Source of the DNA: Rhodothermales bacterium
GTDB taxonomy: Bacteria > Bacteroidota > Rhodothermia > Rhodothermales > Bin80
DNA: 64,000 nucleotides
Direction of reading: 5' to 3'
Assembly: GCA_958296045.1 (NCBI GenBank)
Contig: CATQHT010000001.1
Coordinates: forward strand, 124,001 to 188,000
Shown here one piece after another: positions 28,121 through 37,145 of this stretch; within the stretch, counting starts at the first letter, position 1, and each line of letters starts with the position of its first letter. The notes beneath the pieces were generated by a model. The model had not been told where the DNA came from. It searched no databases and was given only the letters and a program-made list of their open reading frames with translations. The position numbers and the translations under genes are program-made.

Positions 28121-30088
28121 ATGAAAGGCAGCGTTACCAAGGTTTCTGCGGTCATCTTCTTCCTGCTGCTCTCAGGCTGGTACCTGTACCCGTCGCTGGT
28201 GCGGATATACTACAATAACAAGCTCGATAGCCTATCCGAAGAGGAGCGCGCAGAGTACGAAGACGAGAACTACGCGAAGCTTCAGCGCAACAAAGAGAGG
28301 GCACTGAACTTGGGGCTGGACCTTCAGGGCGGTATGCATGTTACGCTTGAAGTGGGTCTGTCGGAGCTCTTGGCACAGTTGGCTGGCGAGCGCCGTGACG
28401 ACGATTTTGATGCCGTACTCGCGACGGCCAACACGCAGGCGGTACAGGAGGGCGTTCCCTTGGTGGATGCCTTTGTTGATGAGTTTCAGGCGCGGGACCC
28501 CAGCGCCAGCCTGTCCCGCTACTTCCGAAGCGAAGAGATAACGCGGCGCTCTGACAACGCGGAAGTTACCAGTTATCTACGGTCACAGGGTAGCGACGCG
28601 GTGACACGCGCGATAGAGATCATTCGCAGCCGGGTAGACCGTTTTGGTGTCACTGAGCCTTCTATTCAGACACAGGGCGGCCGGCGCATCGTGGTGGAGC
28701 TCCCGGGCATCGACGACCCAGAACGTGTGCGCCGCCTGCTCAAAGGGACTGCTCGGCTGGAGTTTCGGCTGATGGCGGACCCTGGCGAGCTGAACACCGC
28801 GCTGCAGCGCATCATTGAGCATTTTGAGGTGGACGTGGCCGAGACGGATACCGCAGCCGCGGACGAGCCAGACGAGACCGACGCCCCGGAAGAACTGCCC
28901 CAGGTTGCGGACGGCGCGGACGCGGGCGCGGATGCTGAAGATGACACCAGCGACGCCGAAATTGATGACGATGCTATTGATATCGCTGACCTCTTAGCCG
29001 AGGGCAGTGAGGATCTGATGGGTGGATCGACGGGCAACACGCTTTTGGATGTGCTGCGGCCCGCTGGGCAGGGAAGTGTAGTGCTCGGAGAAGTCGAGGC
29101 CCAGGACACGGCAGCCTTCAATGCGATGATACGCGATCCCGAGGTGCTGGATATGCTGCCGCGCAATATTGAGCTGTTGTATCACTCCCGGCCATCAGAC
29201 CCGAATGCTAGCATTGAGTCGTTCGCCGTCTTGGGGGTTAACGTCAATGAAGAGCTCTCTGGCGAAACTATCGTCGATGCTCGAGTGGACTTTGATCAGA
29301 CCACCAATCAGCCGCTGGTGGCCATGACGATGAACTCGGAAGGCTCCCGCATTTGGTCGCGCCTTACCGGCGCGAATGTGGGCAAGAATGTGGCGATAGT
29401 GCTAGACGGTGTGGTTTATTCCTATCCAACTGTTATCAGCAAAATTACCGGCGGCAATTCTCAGATTACTGGGCTCGGGTCGCGGGCCGAAGCCGAGGAT
29501 GTCGTCACGGTGCTTAAGAGCGGGGCGCTGCCCGCGCCGGTCAACATCGTCGAAGAGCGTACCGTGGGGCCGAGCCTGGGGATGGTGTCGCGCCAGGCCG
29601 GGTTCACTTCCATCATGGTTGGCCTCTTCATTGTGGCCATATTCATGATGTTCTACTACCGCGGTGCGGGTGGAGTGGCGGACTTAGCGCTACTGATCAA
29701 CATCATCTTCATCCTGGGCATCCTGGCTGGCTTCCAAGCCACGCTGACGCTGCCAGGCATCGCCGGCATCGTGTTGACGATAGGTATGGCCGTGGATGCC
29801 AACGTGCTCATCTTCGAGCGTGTGCGCGAAGAGGAGGGAAGCGGTAAGACGCTCAAAGCGTCTATTGACGGCGGCTACAGCAAGGCGCTGAGCGCGATTA
29901 TCGATGCGAACATCACCACCTTCTTTGTGGGCGTAATCCTGTACTCATTCGGCGTGGGTCCCATCAAGGGGTTCGCCGTCACGCTGATGGCCGGGATCCT
30001 GGCATCGCTCTTTAGCGCCATAGTGTTTACGCGCATCATTTTTGACTATGTGGTTCTGGAACGCCGTGGCAAGGTCAGCTTCGGCTAG
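28121..30088 (+). CDS. secD: Protein translocase subunit SecD
   Basis: A 655-aa membrane protein that works with SecF to pull exported proteins across the membrane using the proton gradient. The N-terminal TM helix (VSAVIFFLLLSGWYLYPSL) is followed by NLGLDLQGGMHVTLEV (P1 domain start), RSRVDRFGVTEPSIQTQGGR and IVVELPGIDDPERV. The C-terminal block of five TM helices holds ILAGFQATLTLPGIAGIVLT, IGMAVDANVLIFERVREE, and ALSAIIDANITTFFVGVILY. About residues 237-305 (28829-29035) form an inserted, very acidic stretch (such as ADEPDETDAPEELPQVADG) not found in ordinary SecD. SecF follows after 24 bp. Confidence 0.95.
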   Translation: MKGSVTKVSAVIFFLLLSGWYLYPSLVRIYYNNKLDSLSEEERAEYEDENYAKLQRNKERALNLGLDLQGGMHVTLEVGLSELLAQLAGERRDDDFDAVLATANTQAVQEGVPLVDAFVDEFQARDPSASLSRYFRSEEITRRSDNAEVTSYLRSQGSDAVTRAIEIIRSRVDRFGVTEPSIQTQGGRRIVVELPGIDDPERVRRLLKGTARLEFRLMADPGELNTALQRIIEHFEVDVAETDTAAADEPDETDAPEELPQVADGADAGADAEDDTSDAEIDDDAIDIADLLAEGSEDLMGGSTGNTLLDVLRPAGQGSVVLGEVEAQDTAAFNAMIRDPEVLDMLPRNIELLYHSRPSDPNASIESFAVLGVNVNEELSGETIVDARVDFDQTTNQPLVAMTMNSEGSRIWSRLTGANVGKNVAIVLDGVVYSYPTVISKITGGNSQITGLGSRAEAEDVVTVLKSGALPAPVNIVEERTVGPSLGMVSRQAGFTSIMVGLFIVAIFMMFYYRGAGGVADLALLINIIFILGILAGFQATLTLPGIAGIVLTIGMAVDANVLIFERVREEEGSGKTLKASIDGGYSKALSAIIDANITTFFVGVILYSFGVGPIKGFAVTLMAGILASLFSAIVFTRIIFDYVVLERRGKVSFG

Positions 30089-30112
30089 GCGGATCACCCA
30101 ACTAGGTTCTTA

Positions 30113-31069
30113 ATGCGCATCTTTGAGAAGACGGACTTCAGGATCGTCGACAGCCGGCGTACCGCATACATGGTGTCTGGAGCGTTGCTAATCCTCAGCC
30201 TGGGATCGTTCTTAGCGCGCGGCCTGGAGCTGGGCATCGACTTTAGGGGCGGTCGGGAATTTGTCGTGGAAAGTGCGGTCGAGCTCAGCGCTACCGATAT
30301 TCGGCTCACGCTTACCGAGACCTTGGGCCAGGCGCCTGAGGTGAAGACGTACAGCGATATGTCTGCTGGAAGCGTGGATGCGCTACTGATCCGTACCGCT
30401 GGAGAAGGTGAAACCACCGAAATTCAGAATCAGATCGTCACATCCATTGGTGCGGCCTTTCCTGAGTCCAGCCCGCGGGTCGTCAAAACCGATGTGGTGG
30501 GGCCGCGCTTTGCGGATGACCTCAGGCGCGGCTCCATCTACGCCGTGTTCGGATCGCTGCTGGTCATCTTTGTGTATGTCATGATCCGCTTTGAATGGCG
30601 GTTCGGGCTGGGGGCTGTGGCGGCGCTGTTTCATGATGTGGCCATCACCCTAGGGCTGTTTTCGCTGTTGCGCGGGCTGGTGCCGTTCTCGCTCCAGATT
30701 GATCAGGCCATCATTGCGGCATTCCTCACTATTGTGGGGTACTCGCTCAATGACACGGTCGTCATCTTTGACCGGATCCGGGAGTTCACCAACCTTTACA
30801 AGACCGAGCCCTACAACCAGGTGGTCAACCGGTCTGTCAACACCACGCTCAGCCGTACGGTCATCACCTCCACCACCACCTTGCTTGTGGTGGCCATCCT
30901 GTTTATATTTGGCGGGGAGGTCCTTCGCGGCTTCGCTTTCGCGCTCATCATCGGTATCCTCATCGGAACGTATTCATCGGTCTTTGTGGCCACGCCCGTC
31001 GTGGTGGAGCTGCACAACCGGAAGCTCGCCCGCCAGGCGGCGACCAGTGTGCGGCGCTACAGGCGCTAA
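30113..31069 (+). CDS. secF: Protein translocase subunit SecF
   Basis: A 318-aa membrane partner of SecD. The first TM segment (AYMVSGALLILSLGSFLARG) leads into the characteristic GLELGIDFRGGREFVVE. The periplasmic loop is followed by VVGPRFADDLRRGSIYAVFG and the conserved helices AIIAAFLTIVGYSLNDTVVI, FDRIREF and NTTLSRTVITSTTTLLVVAI. These are the VGYSxNDTVVxFDR and RTxxTSxTTL signatures of SecF. Length is normal. It is second in the run secD-secF-STAS-purA-kinase. Confidence 0.95.
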   Translation: MRIFEKTDFRIVDSRRTAYMVSGALLILSLGSFLARGLELGIDFRGGREFVVESAVELSATDIRLTLTETLGQAPEVKTYSDMSAGSVDALLIRTAGEGETTEIQNQIVTSIGAAFPESSPRVVKTDVVGPRFADDLRRGSIYAVFGSLLVIFVYVMIRFEWRFGLGAVAALFHDVAITLGLFSLLRGLVPFSLQIDQAIIAAFLTIVGYSLNDTVVIFDRIREFTNLYKTEPYNQVVNRSVNTTLSRTVITSTTTLLVVAILFIFGGEVLRGFAFALIIGILIGTYSSVFVATPVVVELHNRKLARQAATSVRRYRR

Positions 31070-31102
31070 GGCGAGCTCCTAATTCTTCATACAAGGCAGG
31101 CT

Positions 31103-31450
31103 ATGCAGTTTTCTGTTAGCGAACGTTACAACTCGGTTGTCATCCAGCTCAAAGGGAACGTGATGGGTGGCCCCGATGGCGCGAAGCTTCACGCCCGGCT
31201 GCAGGAGTTCAAGGAGGCCTCCAAGCTCAATGTGGTGGTGGACCTCAAGCGCGTCAGGTTCATGAATTCTAGTGGACTGGGCATGCTAATTAGCGGGATG
31301 ACGACGATGCGCAATGCCGGAGGAGATCTCCGCCTAGCCAATGCAGCCGACCGTATCCGGTCCCTCCTGATTGTCACGAAGCTCATCACGGTGTTTAAGC
31401 ACTACGGGTCGGTGGATGAGGCGGCTGCCAGCTATGCAGAGGCCACATAG
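31103..31450 (+). CDS. STAS-domain anti-sigma-factor antagonist
   Basis: A 115-aa single STAS domain like SpoIIAA/RsbV. The phosphorylatable serine lies in RVRFMNSSGLGMLISGMTTM, the standard NSSGLG loop. Such proteins bind and are phosphorylated by a serine kinase of the RsbW/SpoIIAB type, freeing a sigma factor or controlling another partner. No RsbW-type kinase gene is in the window (the downstream kinase is a membrane histidine kinase), so its partner is elsewhere. It lies 33 bp after secF and about 100 bp before purA. Confidence 0.88.
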   Translation: MQFSVSERYNSVVIQLKGNVMGGPDGAKLHARLQEFKEASKLNVVVDLKRVRFMNSSGLGMLISGMTTMRNAGGDLRLANAADRIRSLLIVTKLITVFKHYGSVDEAAASYAEAT

Positions 31451-31547
31451 CCAGCAGACCCGGGGCATCCCAGCCCCTGACTGTTGCTCCTGATCCGATT
31501 GTGACGCTGCTGCCGCGTGCCGCCCAATTGTCTATGCCTGGTCGCCG

Positions 31548-32834
31548 ATGCCGGTAACGGTTGTCCTCGGTACCCAGTGGGGGGACGAGGGAAAAGGCAA
31601 GATCGTTGACCTCTTAGGTGCGCAAGCCGATGTGGTGGCCCGGTACCAGGGAGGTGCCAACGCGGGCCACACCATTGTGTGGGGCGACCGCAAGGTGGTG
31701 TTGCACTTGATTCCCAGCGGGATATTTTCCAAGGGCGTCGTGTGCGTGATCGGCCACGGCGTAGTGATCGATCCGTTTGCCCTTCTTAAGGAGATCGACA
31801 CGATTCGTGCGCTTGGGTACCCGATCGACGAGCAGCTGAAGGTCTCTCTGGGTGCCCACCTTATCCTGCCATACCATAAGGCGATCGAAGCGGCCCGGGA
31901 AACGATGCGCGCGGACCGGGCTATCGGGACCACACGCCGCGGCATTGGTCCAGCATATGTGGACAAGGTGGCACGTACAGGCATCCGTGTCGGTGATCTC
32001 ATAGGGGCGGAGGATCTGGCATCAAAGGTCAGCGCTGCTGTGCGTGAGAAGAACGCACTGCTGAAGCACATCTACCACGCGCCGCTGGTCGACCAAGGCA
32101 CCATCCTTGCCCAAGTGCAGTCGGTGGCGTCGCGTCTTGCACCATTCGCTTGCGACACCACGACGCTGTTGCATCGGTCCTTAGCTCATGGGCGGCATGT
32201 GCTCGCGGAGGGAGCGCAGGGGGCACTGCTGGATGTGGACTTCGGGAGCTATCCGTATGTGACGTCGAGCAGTCCGACAGTGGGCGGGGCGTGTACAGGC
32301 TTGGGCATCCCGCCTAGTGCCATCGACCGGGTGATCGGAGTCACTAAGGCGTATGCTACGCGTGTGGGCAACGGGCCCTTTCCGACAGAGCTGGAGGATC
32401 GCACGGGCGAGCGATTGCGCAATCGCGGAGCCGAATTCGGAGCTACCACCGGGCGTCCGCGACGCTGCGGGTGGCTGGATCTGGTGGCACTTCGCTACGC
32501 AGTCGCCATCAATGGGGTGACGGAGCTGGCGCTGACGAAGCTGGATGTGTTGGCTGGGTTTGAACAAGTCCGGGTGAGCACCGGGTACCGGATAGGCCAG
32601 GATGTGGTGCGCCACGCCAGCGCGGACGAGCGCACGCAGCGTGCTGCCCAGCCCGTGTATGATACACTGTCGGGCTGGGCAACTGACATCCGTGGTGCCC
32701 ACACCTTTGAGGATCTGCCCGCGCCCGCGCGTGCGCTGGTCCGTTACATAGCGCGCGCTGCCGGTGTGCGTGTTGGCATGATTTCCACTGGCCCTCGGCG
32801 TTCTGAAACGATACGAGTAGATATTTCCCCTTAA
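31548..32834 (+). CDS. purA: Adenylosuccinate synthetase
   Basis: A 428-aa GTP-dependent enzyme that joins IMP and aspartate in AMP synthesis. The GTP-binding start VVLGTQWGDEGKGKIVDLLG is exact, including the catalytic Asp. Further landmarks are YQGGANAGHTIV, TTRRGIGPAYVDKVARTGIR (IMP-binding loop), EGAQGALLDVDFGSYPYVTS, GVTKAYATRVGNGPFPTEL, TTGRPRRCGWLDLVALRYA and LTKLDVL. Length is normal. It is followed after 14 bp by the kinase gene. Confidence 0.96.
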   Translation: MPVTVVLGTQWGDEGKGKIVDLLGAQADVVARYQGGANAGHTIVWGDRKVVLHLIPSGIFSKGVVCVIGHGVVIDPFALLKEIDTIRALGYPIDEQLKVSLGAHLILPYHKAIEAARETMRADRAIGTTRRGIGPAYVDKVARTGIRVGDLIGAEDLASKVSAAVREKNALLKHIYHAPLVDQGTILAQVQSVASRLAPFACDTTTLLHRSLAHGRHVLAEGAQGALLDVDFGSYPYVTSSSPTVGGACTGLGIPPSAIDRVIGVTKAYATRVGNGPFPTELEDRTGERLRNRGAEFGATTGRPRRCGWLDLVALRYAVAINGVTELALTKLDVLAGFEQVRVSTGYRIGQDVVRHASADERTQRAAQPVYDTLSGWATDIRGAHTFEDLPAPARALVRYIARAAGVRVGMISTGPRRSETIRVDISP

Positions 32835-32848
32835 CTGGGGCAGGTCCA

Positions 32849-34150
32849 ATGAAGTTCTTTCCGACCACGGTAAACATGAAGCTCGGGTTGATCGTGTTTG
32901 CCGTAATTATCGCGCTGGCGTCTCTTCTCTACGCCAATGGCCTAGTGAACCGGCTGCGTGACCGGGAGAGGGCGGGCATGGAGATTTGGGCTGGCGCTCG
33001 CGAGGAGGTGGCACGTGGTGCGGTGGGCAACCCGTACCTGAAGGAGTTCTACGCGTTGGGCAGCAACCTTGATACCGATGGCGACCCAGAAACGGATCGT
33101 CTGCGTGCCGCGCTCTCGTGGGCTCTTCGGATGCCTTCGGGCGAGCACACGAACTTCTTCTTTTCTCTTATCAGCGAGTACTACCAGGATGTCCCAGCCA
33201 TCATTGCCGACAGCGCCAATGAGCCTATTACGTGGCGTAACCTGGGCATTTCGGAAGAAGGGCCCGTCAGCGCGGCTGATTCCGCAAGGGTGCGCCGGCG
33301 CATCGCCCAGATGGCTGAGGTATATCCGCCTCTGTCCATCGTGGTAGCTCCGGGCGACGGATTTGCCGGTCTTAATCAGCGCGTCTATTACGACGAGTCG
33401 ACGCTCATCCGCGAGCTGCGCATCTTCCCGTACGTACAGCTGTTGTTTGTCGGGTTGCTCATCATGGTGGGCTACCTGGGGTTTTCGTACGTGCGGAGGA
33501 ATGAGCAGAGCAGCCTCTGGGCGGGCATGGCGCGCGAAGCAGCGCATCAGCTTGGAACGCCGTTGTCCAGCCTTCTGGGCTGGAATGAGCTGATGCGTCA
33601 GCGGGGGGATGCGGACCAAGAGGTGCTAGATGAGATGGCGCGTGACCTGAAGCGCCTGACCCGGGTGACGCAGCGATTCAACGATATAGGATCGATGCCG
33701 CGGCTGACGGCGCAGCCTTTGGCGCCTTCAATAGCCAGCACCGCGGACTATATTCGGCGGCGCATGCCAAGGAGCGGTGTGACGCTTGAGGTTGATGTGC
33801 CCGATGATCTGGTCGCTCCCCTGAACGCAGAGCTATTTGAGTGGGTGATAGAAAACCTGCTCAAGAACGCGCTTGATGCCACGTGTGGTGACGAGTGTCT
33901 TATCCGGCTCACGGGATCTGCGCAGGGCAAATGGATCCATGTGGACTGTGTCGACAACGGCAATGGTATTGACCGGCGGCATCGCAAGGATATATTCCGT
34001 CCTGGCTACAGCACGAAAAAGCGCGGCTGGGGGTTGGGGCTGAGCCTAGCCAAGCGCATCATCAAGGACTATCATGGCGGCTCCTTGGTGCTACTCCACT
34101 CGGCACCGGGACAGGGGGCCACATTCAGGATAGAGTTGCCTCGTGCTTAA
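32849..34150 (+). CDS. Membrane-bound sensor histidine kinase
   Basis: A 433-aa kinase with an N-terminal TM helix (LGLIVFAVIIALASLLYANG), a periplasmic loop of about 190 residues, and a second TM helix (YVQLLFVGLLIMVGYLGFSY). The cytoplasmic part has the H-box MAREAAHQLGTPLSSLLGW with the phospho-accepting His, the N-box ENLLKNALDAT, G1 VDNGNGID, and G2 GLGLSLAKRIIKDYHGG. There is no HAMP or PAS domain visible. No response-regulator gene is adjacent, so it is an orphan here. It is last in the secDF-STAS-purA run. Its end overlaps the convergent adenosyltransferase gene by 4 bp. Confidence 0.88.
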   Translation: MKFFPTTVNMKLGLIVFAVIIALASLLYANGLVNRLRDRERAGMEIWAGAREEVARGAVGNPYLKEFYALGSNLDTDGDPETDRLRAALSWALRMPSGEHTNFFFSLISEYYQDVPAIIADSANEPITWRNLGISEEGPVSAADSARVRRRIAQMAEVYPPLSIVVAPGDGFAGLNQRVYYDESTLIRELRIFPYVQLLFVGLLIMVGYLGFSYVRRNEQSSLWAGMAREAAHQLGTPLSSLLGWNELMRQRGDADQEVLDEMARDLKRLTRVTQRFNDIGSMPRLTAQPLAPSIASTADYIRRRMPRSGVTLEVDVPDDLVAPLNAELFEWVIENLLKNALDATCGDECLIRLTGSAQGKWIHVDCVDNGNGIDRRHRKDIFRPGYSTKKRGWGLGLSLAKRIIKDYHGGSLVLLHSAPGQGATFRIELPRA

Positions 34151-34953
34151 TCTCTTTGAGGCACGCGGCGGATGCTGACTGGCATGCGGCGCTTGATGCC
34201 GAGCTGTTGTGCGGCACTGCCCTGATTGACCGCTACCTCCAGCCTGTCGCTGCTGCTAAATAGCAGCAGGGGTTCATTCCGGGGCACATCGCTATACGTG
34301 CGGCTGAGGTCTCTGATGTTGGTGTCTCCCACGTTACATGTGACCTTTGGGCTGGCAAAGTGCTTTACCAGCAAGCTTCGCGGGATGTTGGTGATGCAGT
34401 TGCCGAAGCGATCTATGTGGACGATGTGGCCGTGAATGCCCTGATGGTCAACGATAGGAAGCTGCTGCGGCACAGCGAGGAGTTGGCCAATGGGTGAGCC
34501 GAGGCTTTGTAGCGGCTGGCCCGTGGCGAGAAGTGCGGCCGCGGGTGCGAAGATGTCTCGTCCGTGAAACGTCGCGCTTGGCGGGTCGGCACGATATGTT
34601 GACGGGCGGTCCAGCACCACCATGGCCCCAGGCTGGTTGCTTCCCGTCAATAACGCAAAAAGGCCGTTGTCTGGGCCGACCAGGTGGTAGCCGTTCCAGG
34701 ACACTGCTACGGGTTGTTGCTTCGATCCTACGCCCGGGTCAACGACCACCAGGTGGGTAGTGCCGGCTGGAAATTGCGGAATGGCCTGACGTAGCACAAA
34801 GGCGGCTTCGGTAACATTGAAGGCGGGGATGGAGTGTGTGATGTCCACGAGGCGGGCACGGGGCGCGATGGCCAGGATCACACCTTTCATCGCTCCGACG
34901 TAGCCGCTGCTATAGCCGAAGTCGGTGGTAAGGGTGATGATATGCTCTGACAA
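34147..34953 (-). CDS. SAM hydroxide adenosyltransferase (DUF62 family)
   Basis: A 268-aa enzyme of the family that includes fluorinases and chlorinases; the common members split S-adenosylmethionine with hydroxide to adenosine and methionine. Seen: TLTTDFGYSSGYVGAMKGVI, LVDITHSIPAFNV, HLVVVDPGVGS, YHLVGPDNGLFALL, FHGRDIFAPAAALLATG and the C-terminal YSDVPRNEPLLLFSSSDRLE with AVNQGSAAQQLGI. The ordinary hydroxide-using activity is the likeliest; halide use cannot be told by eye. It lies 56 bp after the TonB receptor gene on the same strand, and may share its message. Confidence 0.88.
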   Translation of the reverse strand: MSEHIITLTTDFGYSSGYVGAMKGVILAIAPRARLVDITHSIPAFNVTEAAFVLRQAIPQFPAGTTHLVVVDPGVGSKQQPVAVSWNGYHLVGPDNGLFALLTGSNQPGAMVVLDRPSTYRADPPSATFHGRDIFAPAAALLATGQPLQSLGSPIGQLLAVPQQLPIVDHQGIHGHIVHIDRFGNCITNIPRSLLVKHFASPKVTCNVGDTNIRDLSRTYSDVPRNEPLLLFSSSDRLEVAVNQGSAAQQLGIKRRMPVSIRRVPQRD

Positions 34954-35009
34954 GGTGGATACAGGCTGAACGAATGGCGGGAACCGGGGCAGAGAATTCG
35001 GGGCGCGTC

Positions 35010-36995
35010 CTAGAATGCTATGGCCACGCCAGCCTGCAACGCTCGTCCCGGTGCAGGCTCAAAGTAGCGCCCGCCAAAAGCATTGACGACCAGTGAAGTG
35101 GCATACCGAGTATCGAACACGTTGGTCACACTCAAGAATGGGTTCATAGCCACGCCCTGTGTCATGATCGCACGGTGTCCGACGTAGAAATCCATTGCCA
35201 TGTGTCCGTCACTGCGCGCAGTGTTGGCATTGTCGGCCCAGGTGCTCGAAGCCATGTCCGCGGCGATTTCCAGGGAGAGGCCCTTGCGCTCATAGCGAAT
35301 ACTGACTTGGCTGCGGCGCCGGGGCACCCCAGGGATGTCCAGTCCTTTACCCGGGTTGTTCAGGAACACGAAGTATCCTTCAGACATGGCGATTTGCAGC
35401 TGCAGGGGGCTCCCCAACGGCCATCGGGCTGCCAGCTCCACGCCGCGATGTTCGTTGTTTCCTTCGTTCGCATACCAGGTGCGGCCGTCTTCATTCTGTT
35501 GGGGCAGCAGGCGGTCAGAGATGCGCATCCAGAACAGCGCCAGGTCGGCCTGGAGCCGTAGCTTTCGAAATACGCCGCGCAGTCCGGCTTCGGAGCCTAC
35601 CAGCCGTTGCGGTCCAAGGTTCGGATGGAACCCACCGTCGGCATCGGGCCGGTTGACCAGCTCCGTAGTGGTGGGCGTCTCGAAAGCAGTTCCGGCGTTT
35701 ATGTAAAAGACTAGGTCACCTGTGTGGTATGTCAAGCCTGCTGCGGGGCTGAGCGCTGCCATAGTCCTCTGGCCTGACTGATCACCGTTGGCATGGTACT
35801 GGTCGTCCATAGCAAAGCGCACCGCATCTAGGCGGCCGCCACCGGTGAGGCGCCAGCGCGTGCCGAGAGCCAAGTGGATCATACTGGAGGCGGAAAGGCT
35901 GCGCACGCGCTCTATCTGATTCAGCACATCCTGGCCATCGCGCCGGTTGCGGCGGTTGTCATGCTGCCATCGCATGTCCCAACCCACCGTCCATGCGAGC
36001 ATGTTCTGCTGGCCCTGAAGCTGTGCATAGGACCCGGCTGCTAGGCGATCCAGGTCGATGGTGGCAAACGTTAGGGGATTGTAGAGGCTGCGGCTGATTC
36101 CATAGGCGGTGATGGTAAGCAGGCCCAGCCGCGTTGCGCTGCGCAGGGTGCTGCCGGCTTGCAGGTGGGTACTTTCTTTGCCAGCGCCAGCGGCCACGTA
36201 ACGTGGGTCGGCCATCGAAGAGTTCTGGTCCATCTGCGCGCGTGTCAGCGACCCGGGTGCCAGGACATCCTGGATGGCGGCGGCGCTTGTGACTGCCAGG
36301 GTGGTGGATTGACTGAGTTGAATCTGTCCGCGCACCCCAGCGCGAACAAAGGTCCCTTGGCTGTGTTCGCGTGCCCCTGTGCGTCTCGCGCGGGACGCGT
36401 AGGCGCCGAGCCAGCCGGTCCGAAGGGGCAGGCGTGTTTCAGCCAGGAGGTGCTGTACGCCGTGCCCTCCTAGCAGTCCGCGTACGCGCACTCTCGTCGA
36501 GTCTTGCCGAGCCGAAACCAGGTGCAGTACGCCTCCGCTGCTGTTGCCCCAGAACACCGCGGATGGTCCGCGCAGGATTTCGGCCCGTTTGACGAGGGCA
36601 GGCTCCACGATGTCTGTCATGGACTGGCCATCGGCAATGGTAAGTGGGATGCCATCCAGCAGGATCTGGATGCCGCGCACCCCAAAGGCGGATCGGTATC
36701 CCGTGCCTCGAACCAGGACTCGTTCGCCGAGCGCAAAGTGGCCGCGATCGTGGATCTGTATGCCGGGTGCTCCACGAAGCGCCCGTGCCAGCGAAAGCCC
36801 CGGGTCGGTCATCATATCCTCACGTTCGATGATGTAGACCGATCGTGCGGCATCGGATGCGCTTGCGGTGGCGCGCATCGCCTGGATCTTTACTGTGGGC
36901 AGCGTGCCTAGCATCAGCGTGTCGTCTGGCGTCGGCTGAGCCCAGGTGCGGGTAGGGCAAAGGAGCAATAGAAACGGCAGGACAAGCGAACGCAC
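35010..36995 (-). CDS. TonB-dependent receptor (siderophore/metal type)
   Basis: A 661-aa outer-membrane receptor. Signal peptide (RSLVLPFLLLLCPTRTWAQP), then a plug domain (SVYIIEREDMMTDPGLSLAR, ALRGAPGIQIHDRG, RGTGYRSAFGVRGIQILLDG, ILRGPSAVFWGNSSGGVLHL) and a long beta-barrel that ends NVFDTRYATSLVVNAFGGRY, EPAPGRALQAGVAIAF with the usual terminal Phe. Unlike the receptor at the window start it has no carboxypeptidase-regulatory domain. The plug resembles ferric-siderophore or vitamin receptors, but the substrate is not known. Confidence 0.88.
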   Translation of the reverse strand: MRSLVLPFLLLLCPTRTWAQPTPDDTLMLGTLPTVKIQAMRATASASDAARSVYIIEREDMMTDPGLSLARALRGAPGIQIHDRGHFALGERVLVRGTGYRSAFGVRGIQILLDGIPLTIADGQSMTDIVEPALVKRAEILRGPSAVFWGNSSGGVLHLVSARQDSTRVRVRGLLGGHGVQHLLAETRLPLRTGWLGAYASRARRTGAREHSQGTFVRAGVRGQIQLSQSTTLAVTSAAAIQDVLAPGSLTRAQMDQNSSMADPRYVAAGAGKESTHLQAGSTLRSATRLGLLTITAYGISRSLYNPLTFATIDLDRLAAGSYAQLQGQQNMLAWTVGWDMRWQHDNRRNRRDGQDVLNQIERVRSLSASSMIHLALGTRWRLTGGGRLDAVRFAMDDQYHANGDQSGQRTMAALSPAAGLTYHTGDLVFYINAGTAFETPTTTELVNRPDADGGFHPNLGPQRLVGSEAGLRGVFRKLRLQADLALFWMRISDRLLPQQNEDGRTWYANEGNNEHRGVELAARWPLGSPLQLQIAMSEGYFVFLNNPGKGLDIPGVPRRRSQVSIRYERKGLSLEIAADMASSTWADNANTARSDGHMAMDFYVGHRAIMTQGVAMNPFLSVTNVFDTRYATSLVVNAFGGRYFEPAPGRALQAGVAIAF

Positions 36996-37030
36996 GGTGC
37001 TGCTGATTAATGGTGCGCCATTATACGACA

Positions 37031-37061
37031 GCCCGCCCCGCCGGATACCGGCGGGGCGGGC
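37031..37061. repeat. Strong GC hairpin between divergent genes
   Basis: GCCCGCCCCGCCGG (37031-37044) and CCGGCGGGGCGGGC (37048-37061) form a perfect 14-bp stem with a 3-base loop. It lies in the spacer between the TonB receptor (minus) and the methyltransferase (plus). No T-run follows on either strand, so it is not a standard terminator; it might block transcription between the two genes or be a mobile palindrome. Confidence 0.7.
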
Positions 37062-37108
37062 GAAGGCGTGAGGAACACAGCCAATGGCACCGCCTGCGTG
37101 TCTACTTT

Positions 37109-37131
37109 GTGATAATTTGCCGCATTATCAC
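37109..37131. promoter_or_regulatory. Palindromic operator-like site before the methyltransferase gene
   Basis: GTGATAAT (37109-37116) and ATTATCAC (37124-37131) form a perfect inverted repeat with 7 bp between, ending 14 bp before the ATG at 37146. The left arm runs into TAATTTG, close to the Bacteroidota -7 promoter box, so a bound repressor would cover the promoter. Restriction-modification genes are often controlled from such sites; no controller gene is next to it. Confidence 0.5.
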
Positions 37132-37145
37132 GACCTACGAGAGTT

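Noticed and set aside
31462-31477. GGGGC-GCCCC hairpin after the STAS gene as a terminator
   Set aside because: The stem is only 5 bp and no T-run follows.
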